Under the pieces are notes generated by a model. That model was given only the letters and a program-made list of their open reading frames with translations, ran no database searches and was not told where the DNA came from. Source: CAXGUU01 sp964012875 (lineage in GTDB: Bacteria > Pseudomonadota > Gammaproteobacteria > Ga0077536). Taken from it: a stretch of DNA of 9,776 bases. Below are positions 6,175 through 9,776 of the stretch, piece by piece (position 1 is the first letter of the stretch; the number at the start of each line of letters is the position of its first letter). The stretch lies in assembly GCA_964012875.1 (NCBI GenBank), contig CAXGUU010000118.1, forward strand, positions 1-9,776, read 5' to 3'. Both the position numbers and the translations under genes were made by a program.

Positions 6175-7116
6175 ATGCAACTCATTCGTGGAATACACAA
6201 CCTAAGCGCGGAGCACTTCGGCTCAGTTGCCACAATCGGCAATTTCGATGGCGTGCACCTCGGTCACAGCGAGATCATCAAACGGCTGAAACGCAATGCC
6301 GATGAGCATGACGTGCCGAGTACCGTGATCGTCTTCGAGCCGCAGCCGGCCGAGTTTTTCCGCCGCGGTCGCGTGCCGCCACGGCTCTCAAGATTCCGCG
6401 AAAAATTCGAATTGATTGAAGAACTCGGCGTCGACCGCCTGCTGGTGCTGCCGTTTACGAAAAAACTTTCGCATTATTCGCCGCAGCAGTTCGTCGAACA
6501 GATCCTGGTTGAAAAACTCGGCATCAAGACACTGATCATCGGTGACGATTTTCGATTCGGCAACGATCGCGGTGGTGATTTCAGTTTATTACAGCGTCTC
6601 GGCCAGCGGCACGCCTTTACGATTGAGCAGATGCCGCCATTTCTGTTCATCGGCAAGCGCATTTCGAGCACTTACATCCGCAAGCTCCTGCGACACGGTT
6701 ACATGAAGGAAGCCATCCGCATGTTAGGGCACCCCTACTGGATGGAAGGCGTCGTGGTGGAAGGACACAAGCAGGGCCGGGAGTGGGGCTTCCCAACCGC
6801 CAATCTCGACATGCATCGTCTGCGAAGTCCGCTTGCAGGCATATTCTCCGTCCGCGTACATGGTCTTGGTGAGGATGAACGACTCGGCATCGCCTACATC
6901 GGTTCGCGCCCGATTATTGATGATCCCCGTTTCGTGCTCGAGGTACATCTGTTCGATTTCGATGATGACATTTATGGTCGCCGCATCCGCGTCCAGTTCT
7001 GCGACAAGATTCGTGACGACATGAATTTTGATTCCTTCGAGTTGATGGCGGAGCAAATCCACCGTGACTGCGAGGTGGCGCGCGAAAAACTCACGTTCGA
7101 ATTTCATGCCGCTTAA
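6175..7116 (+). CDS. ribF: Bifunctional riboflavin kinase / FAD synthetase
   Basis: RibF phosphorylates riboflavin to FMN and adenylylates FMN to FAD in the cytosol. The 313-residue protein has the N-terminal nucleotidyltransferase domain with GNFDGVHLGH (22-31), IGDDFRFGN (122-130) and ISSTYIR (163-169). The C-terminal riboflavin kinase domain carries GFPTAN (205-210), GIFSVRV (222-228) and a late EVHLFDFDDDIYG segment. Length and domain order match E. coli RibF (313 residues). The ATG at 6175 begins MQLIRGIHNL, as expected for the family, although no clear Shine-Dalgarno site is present. In most gammaproteobacteria ileS follows ribF; here the ribF end overlaps lspA by 11 nt instead. Confidence 0.97.
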   Translation: MQLIRGIHNLSAEHFGSVATIGNFDGVHLGHSEIIKRLKRNADEHDVPSTVIVFEPQPAEFFRRGRVPPRLSRFREKFELIEELGVDRLLVLPFTKKLSHYSPQQFVEQILVEKLGIKTLIIGDDFRFGNDRGGDFSLLQRLGQRHAFTIEQMPPFLFIGKRISSTYIRKLLRHGYMKEAIRMLGHPYWMEGVVVEGHKQGREWGFPTANLDMHRLRSPLAGIFSVRVHGLGEDERLGIAYIGSRPIIDDPRFVLEVHLFDFDDDIYGRRIRVQFCDKIRDDMNFDSFELMAEQIHRDCEVAREKLTFEFHAA

Positions 7117-7612
7117 GCTCGGACGCTGGCTGGCGCTGGCCGTGGCGATCGTGGCGCTGGATCAGCTCACAAAATTCGCCGCTGCGTCGTCGCTCACCTA
7201 CGGGGTCCCGGTTGCAATAACTCCGGGCTTTAACCTGACGTTGCTCTATAACACCGGCGCCGCCTTCAGCCTGTTCGATGACCAGCCGGGCTGGCAGCGA
7301 TGGTTTTTCTCAAGCGTCGCCGTCGTGGTTTCCGTTGGCATTGTCCTCTGGCTACGCACGCTCGACGCACGGCAGCTTTGGGCGCCTATGGCCCTGTCCC
7401 TCATACTCGGTGGTGCCGTGGGTAATCTGATCGATCGGACCGTGCTCGGTTACGTCGTTGACTTCATCCAGCTCTACTACAAAACCTGGTACTGGCCAGC
7501 GTTCAACGTGGCCGATTCCGCCATCTCCATCGGCGCATTGATGCTGCTCGTTCGCGGAACGACCTATGAACCGGACGGGGCGCCCGAGCAGAACGGGGCT
7601 GAAGGCCGCTGA
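7106..7612 (+). CDS. lspA: Prolipoprotein signal peptidase (signal peptidase II)
   Basis: LspA is an inner-membrane aspartyl protease that removes signal peptides from diacylglyceryl-modified prolipoproteins. The 168-residue protein has four hydrophobic segments (about 8-26, 66-84, 92-108, 134-149) and the catalytic aspartates D119 in VVDF and D137 in FNVADSAI; the conserved ALDQLTK (17-23), NTGAAFS and GGAVGNLIDR blocks are also present. The ATG at 7106 gives the family-like N-terminus MPLKLGRWLA. A longer frame from 7064 is only read-back into ribF. No Shine-Dalgarno site is seen, so translation is probably coupled to ribF through the 11-nt overlap. ileS, the usual upstream partner, and fkpB, the usual downstream one, are missing. 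Confidence 0.97.
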   Translation: MPLKLGRWLALAVAIVALDQLTKFAAASSLTYGVPVAITPGFNLTLLYNTGAAFSLFDDQPGWQRWFFSSVAVVVSVGIVLWLRTLDARQLWAPMALSLILGGAVGNLIDRTVLGYVVDFIQLYYKTWYWPAFNVADSAISIGALMLLVRGTTYEPDGAPEQNGAEGR

Positions 7613-7638
7613 ACGGCAGAATGCGTTTCCGCCCCCTT

Positions 7639-7666
7639 CCCCGGGGCGCGGCATCGGTGCCCGGGG
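7639..7666. repeat. Inverted repeat after lspA
   Basis: CCCCGGG (7639-7645) and CCCGGGG (7660-7666) are perfect inverted arms around a 14-nt spacer. The spacer region can also fold as a GGCA/TGCC stem with a TCGG loop (7650-7661). No T-run follows, so it is at best a weak or Rho-assisted end for the ribF-lspA transcript. Confidence 0.35.
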
Positions 7667-7705
7667 TCGAATTCCGTGGCGTTTGATCAGATTTTGAATC
7701 ATCTT

Positions 7706-7723
7706 GCGGCCGTTTGTGGCCGC
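7706..7723. repeat. Inverted repeat upstream of the ispH -10 box
   Basis: GCGGCC (7706-7711) and GGCCGC (7718-7723) are perfect arms around GTTTGT. The repeat ends 8 nt before the TATAAT at 7732 and overlaps the place of the -35 box. It could be an operator or a small hairpin. No known regulator motif is recognised; it is not the IscR type 1 or type 2 consensus as far as I can see. Confidence 0.4.
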
Positions 7724-7731
7724 CCGGACGG

Positions 7732-7737
7732 TATAAT
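7732..7737 (+). promoter_or_regulatory. Candidate -10 box of ispH
   Basis: A perfect TATAAT followed by TGCG lies 33 nt before the ispH ATG. There is no recognisable -35 box at the usual distance; TTGCGG at 7704 is 22 bp away, too far. A short leader of about 25-30 nt would result. Confidence 0.55.
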
Positions 7738-7770
7738 TGCGCCGCAACATTGCTGCCCCAGGTGAAATCC

Positions 7771-8745
7771 ATGCAGATTCAGTTAGCTAATCCCCGCGGC
7801 TTTTGTGCCGGCGTTGATCGCGCAATTGCGATTGTTGAACGCGCGCTAGAGTTCTTTGGCGCGCCGGTCTACGTACGTCATGAGGTCGTTCACAATAAAT
7901 ACGTCGTGGACGGCCTGCGCGACAAAGGCGCCATTTTCGTTGACGAACTCGACGAGGTGCCCGACGACGCGACGGTCATTTTCAGCGCTCACGGCGTTGC
8001 CAAGGCGGTGCGGGAAGAAGCGGCGCGGCGCAAACTCCGCGTTTTCGACGCCATTTGTCCACTGGTGACCAAGGTCCATATGGAGGTCGGTCGCTACCAG
8101 GATGAAGGGCGCGAATGCATCCTTATCGGCCACGCCGGGCATCCTGAAGTTGAGGGCACGCTGGGACAGTATCAGAAGTTTGCTGATGGCCGCGGTGGTA
8201 TGTACCTGGTGGAGTCCGTCGATGACGTTTGGAAAATGACGGTCAAAGATCCCGACTACCTCGCCTTTGTCACCCAAACGACCCTGTCGATGGATGATAC
8301 GGCCGAAGTCATCACGGCATTGCGAGAGCGCTTTCCCAAGATAGTCGGTCCGAAGAAGGAAGATATTTGCTACGCAACCCAGAATCGTCAGGATGCGGTG
8401 AAGAAGATGGTCGAGTACTGTGATTTGATCCTGGTGGTCGGTTCCCAGACGAGTTCGAATTCAACCCGGCTGAAAGAGATAGCCGAAAAGCAGGGAATCT
8501 CGGCCTACCTGATTGATAGTGCCGATGAGATCCGCACCGAATGGTTGCAGGGCAAGAAAAGCGTCGCGGTGACGGCCGGTGCTTCAGCGCCGGAGATTCT
8601 GGTTGAACACGTTGTACAGACTTTGCGCGATCACGGTGGTCTTGAAGTCGCCGAAGTGCCGGGTATCAAAGAGCAAGTTGTTTTCAGCTTGCCCCGCGAG
8701 TTGGTTAAGGCCGGTGAAGTGAGCGAGACCAGCCATCACATGTAA
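7771..8745 (+). CDS. ispH: 4-hydroxy-3-methylbut-2-enyl diphosphate reductase
   Basis: IspH (LytB) reduces HMBPP to IPP and DMAPP, the last step of the MEP isoprenoid pathway, using a [4Fe-4S] cluster. The 324-residue protein keeps the three cluster cysteines C12 (GFCAGV), C96 (AICPLVTK) and C200 (DICYATQNRQ). Substrate-site residues H41, H74 and H124 (in GHAGHPEVEGT) and E126 are present, along with SSNSTRL and the ASAPE segment. Length is close to the E. coli enzyme (316 residues). The ATG at 7771 is preceded by AGGTGA (7760-7765) at 5 nt spacing and gives MQIQLANPRGFC; an in-frame start at 7714 lies upstream of the promoter. The gene is convergent with the DUF4124 and pilin genes. fkpB, which usually precedes ispH, is missing. 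Confidence 0.98.
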   Translation: MQIQLANPRGFCAGVDRAIAIVERALEFFGAPVYVRHEVVHNKYVVDGLRDKGAIFVDELDEVPDDATVIFSAHGVAKAVREEAARRKLRVFDAICPLVTKVHMEVGRYQDEGRECILIGHAGHPEVEGTLGQYQKFADGRGGMYLVESVDDVWKMTVKDPDYLAFVTQTTLSMDDTAEVITALRERFPKIVGPKKEDICYATQNRQDAVKKMVEYCDLILVVGSQTSSNSTRLKEIAEKQGISAYLIDSADEIRTEWLQGKKSVAVTAGASAPEILVEHVVQTLRDHGGLEVAEVPGIKEQVVFSLPRELVKAGEVSETSHHM

Positions 8746-8824
8746 ACCGGTCGGACGGCGAGGTCGGGCACCTCCGGATTTCATCACACCGCACGCGCGC
8801 TGAATTCAAACTACTGGCGGGCCT

Positions 8825-9292
8825 TCAGGGACAGTGTTTGGCAATTTCTGCCTCCGCCGTTTTTATCCATTCCTGGCGTTGTGATTCCTCGATAAATACC
8901 TGTTCGCCTTTTTCGTTGATTTTCTGTCGGCGGGAAGATGTTTGCAGCCGTACGAGCTTGGCGCGTGAATCTTCGCAGTGCGCTTTGATTTTAGCCATTT
9001 TTTTTGCTTCCTTGTCAGCTTCCGCTTTTTCTTTACCGCGCTTCGTAAAGATCTCGTCCACCTGTTCCTGGTAGCCGTCGAGTCGTTTGGTATTGCTGTC
9101 GTCGACACGGCCGGTATCAACCTGGATGGTTTCAGTTTGCTGGCCGGGCGGTGGTTTATCGGAGTAGTGCACGTTGCCGTTCTCATCGGCCCACTTATGC
9201 AGGCTGACCGCACAGACGGGGAGCGAAACCGTAGTCAGCAGCAAAACCAGTAGAGTGGTTTTCTGCCGACCTTTAGACAGCGTGCGGAACAT
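8825..9292 (-). CDS. Secreted DUF4124-domain protein, function unknown
   Basis: The 155-residue product starts with a typical signal peptide (basic MFRTLSKGRQK, hydrophobic core to about 26, likely cleavage after VCA at 28). The mature N-terminus holds a DUF4124-like motif, LHKWADENGNVHYSDKPP (31-48). The middle (about 75-125) is rich in Lys, Glu, Ala and Arg and looks like a long charged helix. Two cysteines, C106 and C154, could form a disulfide in the periplasm. It follows the pilin gene on the same strand with a 33-nt gap, so a role in pilus assembly or the envelope is plausible but unproven. Starts considered: ATG 9292 (chosen) and GTG 9316 (8 more residues); neither has a strong Shine-Dalgarno site. 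LPVC is a poor lipobox, so it is probably not a lipoprotein. Confidence 0.85.
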   Translation of the reverse strand: MFRTLSKGRQKTTLLVLLLTTVSLPVCAVSLHKWADENGNVHYSDKPPPGQQTETIQVDTGRVDDSNTKRLDGYQEQVDEIFTKRGKEKAEADKEAKKMAKIKAHCEDSRAKLVRLQTSSRRQKINEKGEQVFIEESQRQEWIKTAEAEIAKHCP

Positions 9293-9325
9293 CAAGGAAG
9301 TGCCGCTGTTTATCACCCGGAGTCG

Positions 9326-9776
9326 CTACCGACCCCAACACTCGGTGACGGACTCAGAACCCGTGACTCCTTCGGTGCCGCGGTTGTCGAGTGTGAGATT
9401 GCCGCAATCATCCTCGAAGCTCTGCGCAGGATTGATTTGCGCCGTAAGGCTATAACTAGTGTTGATGCTGCCGGTGGCGCCAACGGCAGGATTATTTAAT
9501 ACGTAGCTTCCATCTGCAGATGTGACGATGCCAGCAGCGTAACCGAGGTTGGTTAAGGTCTGCGTATATTGATTGTTGTCGTAGTAGTACCGCTCCATGC
9601 GTGCTGCGGCGTCCATGAGCAGGGTTTTGCCGTCGGAGCGTCGTGCCCGGTCGGCGTAGTCGACATAAGCGGGGTAGCCGATCGCCGCGAGAATACCGAC
9701 GATGACCAGTACGATCATCAGCTCGATAAGCGTAAAGCCAGCCGCTATCCGCGGTCGCCCGGTCTGATTGATTCTG
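9326..9776 (-). CDS. pilE: Type IV pilin-like protein (PilE-like), 5' end beyond window
   Basis: The frame shows a prepilin peptidase site, AAG followed by FTLIELMIVLVIVGILAAIGYP, with Gly at -1, Phe at +1 and Glu at +5. The hydrophobic N-terminal helix continues into YPAYVDYADRARRSDGKTLL, then MERYYYDNNQYTQTL, the usual shape of PilE minor pilins and pilin-like proteins. The mature protein is about 136 residues. Two C-terminal cysteines (in DDCGNL and ECWGR) probably close the D-region loop. At least 13 leader residues (RINQTGRPRIAAG) lie in the window with no ATG, GTG or TTG, so the start is beyond the right edge. Its position next to convergent ispH matches pilE of Pseudomonas, where it ends the fimU-pilVWXY1Y2E operon. 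The symbol rests on synteny and could be refined with the full locus. Confidence 0.9.
   Translation of the reverse strand, partial: RINQTGRPRIAAGFTLIELMIVLVIVGILAAIGYPAYVDYADRARRSDGKTLLMDAAARMERYYYDNNQYTQTLTNLGYAAGIVTSADGSYVLNNPAVGATGSINTSYSLTAQINPAQSFEDDCGNLTLDNRGTEGVTGSESVTECWGR

Noticed and set aside
7714..7770. Longer ispH starting upstream of the ATG
   Set aside because: The added residues cover the promoter -10 box and do not fit the family; ATG 7771 has a good Shine-Dalgarno site.
8760..8774. GAGGT/ACCTC hairpin after ispH as a terminator
   Set aside because: Only five base pairs and no T-run follow; not enough to call a terminator.
9206..9216. Lipoprotein signal (LPVC) in the DUF4124 protein
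   Set aside because: The residue before Cys is Val and position -2 is Pro, a poor lipobox; ordinary signal peptidase I cleavage after VCA fits better.
1..9776. Mobile elements, CRISPR arrays, prophage or defence genes
   Set aside because: No transposase, integrase, regular repeat-spacer pattern or terminal inverted repeats were seen; the window is filled by conserved core genes.

Overview
The window looks like core chromosome of a gammaproteobacterium with a type IV pilus. By eye the DNA is moderately GC-rich, and most of it is occupied by ten recognisable housekeeping or pilus genes, one partial tRNA gene and one DUF4124 gene. The order ispB / rplU-rpmA / obg-proB / rpsT / murJ / ribF / lspA / ispH / pilE matches the classical Pseudomonas-type arrangement (ispB, rplU, rpmA, obg, proB, rpsT, murJ, ribF, ileS, lspA, fkpB, ispH, pilE). 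Two members of that block, ileS and fkpB, are absent. I saw no insertion sequence, CRISPR array, prophage or toxin/defence gene.

Layout. At the left edge, on the minus strand, ispB (long-chain prenyl diphosphate synthase for the quinone side chain) is followed 15 nt later by a tRNA-Pro(CGG) cut by the window edge. Divergent from ispB, rplU and rpmA (ribosomal proteins bL21 and bL27) have a sigma70-type promoter and end at a strong intrinsic terminator. Then obg (ribosome-associated GTPase) overlaps proB (glutamate 5-kinase). proB converges on rpsT (ribosomal protein bS20), with a hairpin between them that can terminate both strands. rpsT has a good sigma70 promoter and a TTG start backed by a clear Shine-Dalgarno site. 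Divergent from rpsT, murJ (lipid II flippase) seems to start at a CTG codon. Next come ribF (FAD synthetase), which overlaps lspA (lipoprotein signal peptidase) by 11 nt, and then ispH (last step of the MEP isoprenoid pathway). On the right, on the minus strand, a type IV pilin-like gene (pilE-like) runs off the edge and is followed by a small secreted DUF4124 protein gene.

How the genes work together. IspH makes IPP/DMAPP, which IspB uses for the quinone tail; the same isoprenoid supply feeds undecaprenyl phosphate, the carrier on which MurJ's substrate is built. rplU, rpmA, rpsT and obg concern the ribosome and its assembly. RibF supplies FMN/FAD, ProB starts proline synthesis, and LspA matures lipoproteins. 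The pilin and DUF4124 genes probably mark the end of a minor-pilin operon lying beyond the right edge.

No new system is evident. The points worth a second look are the loss of ileS and fkpB from a usually stable block, the likely CTG start of murJ, a repeated TATAAT-pyrimidine-GC promoter element without clear -35 boxes, and an inverted repeat just upstream of the ispH -10 box.
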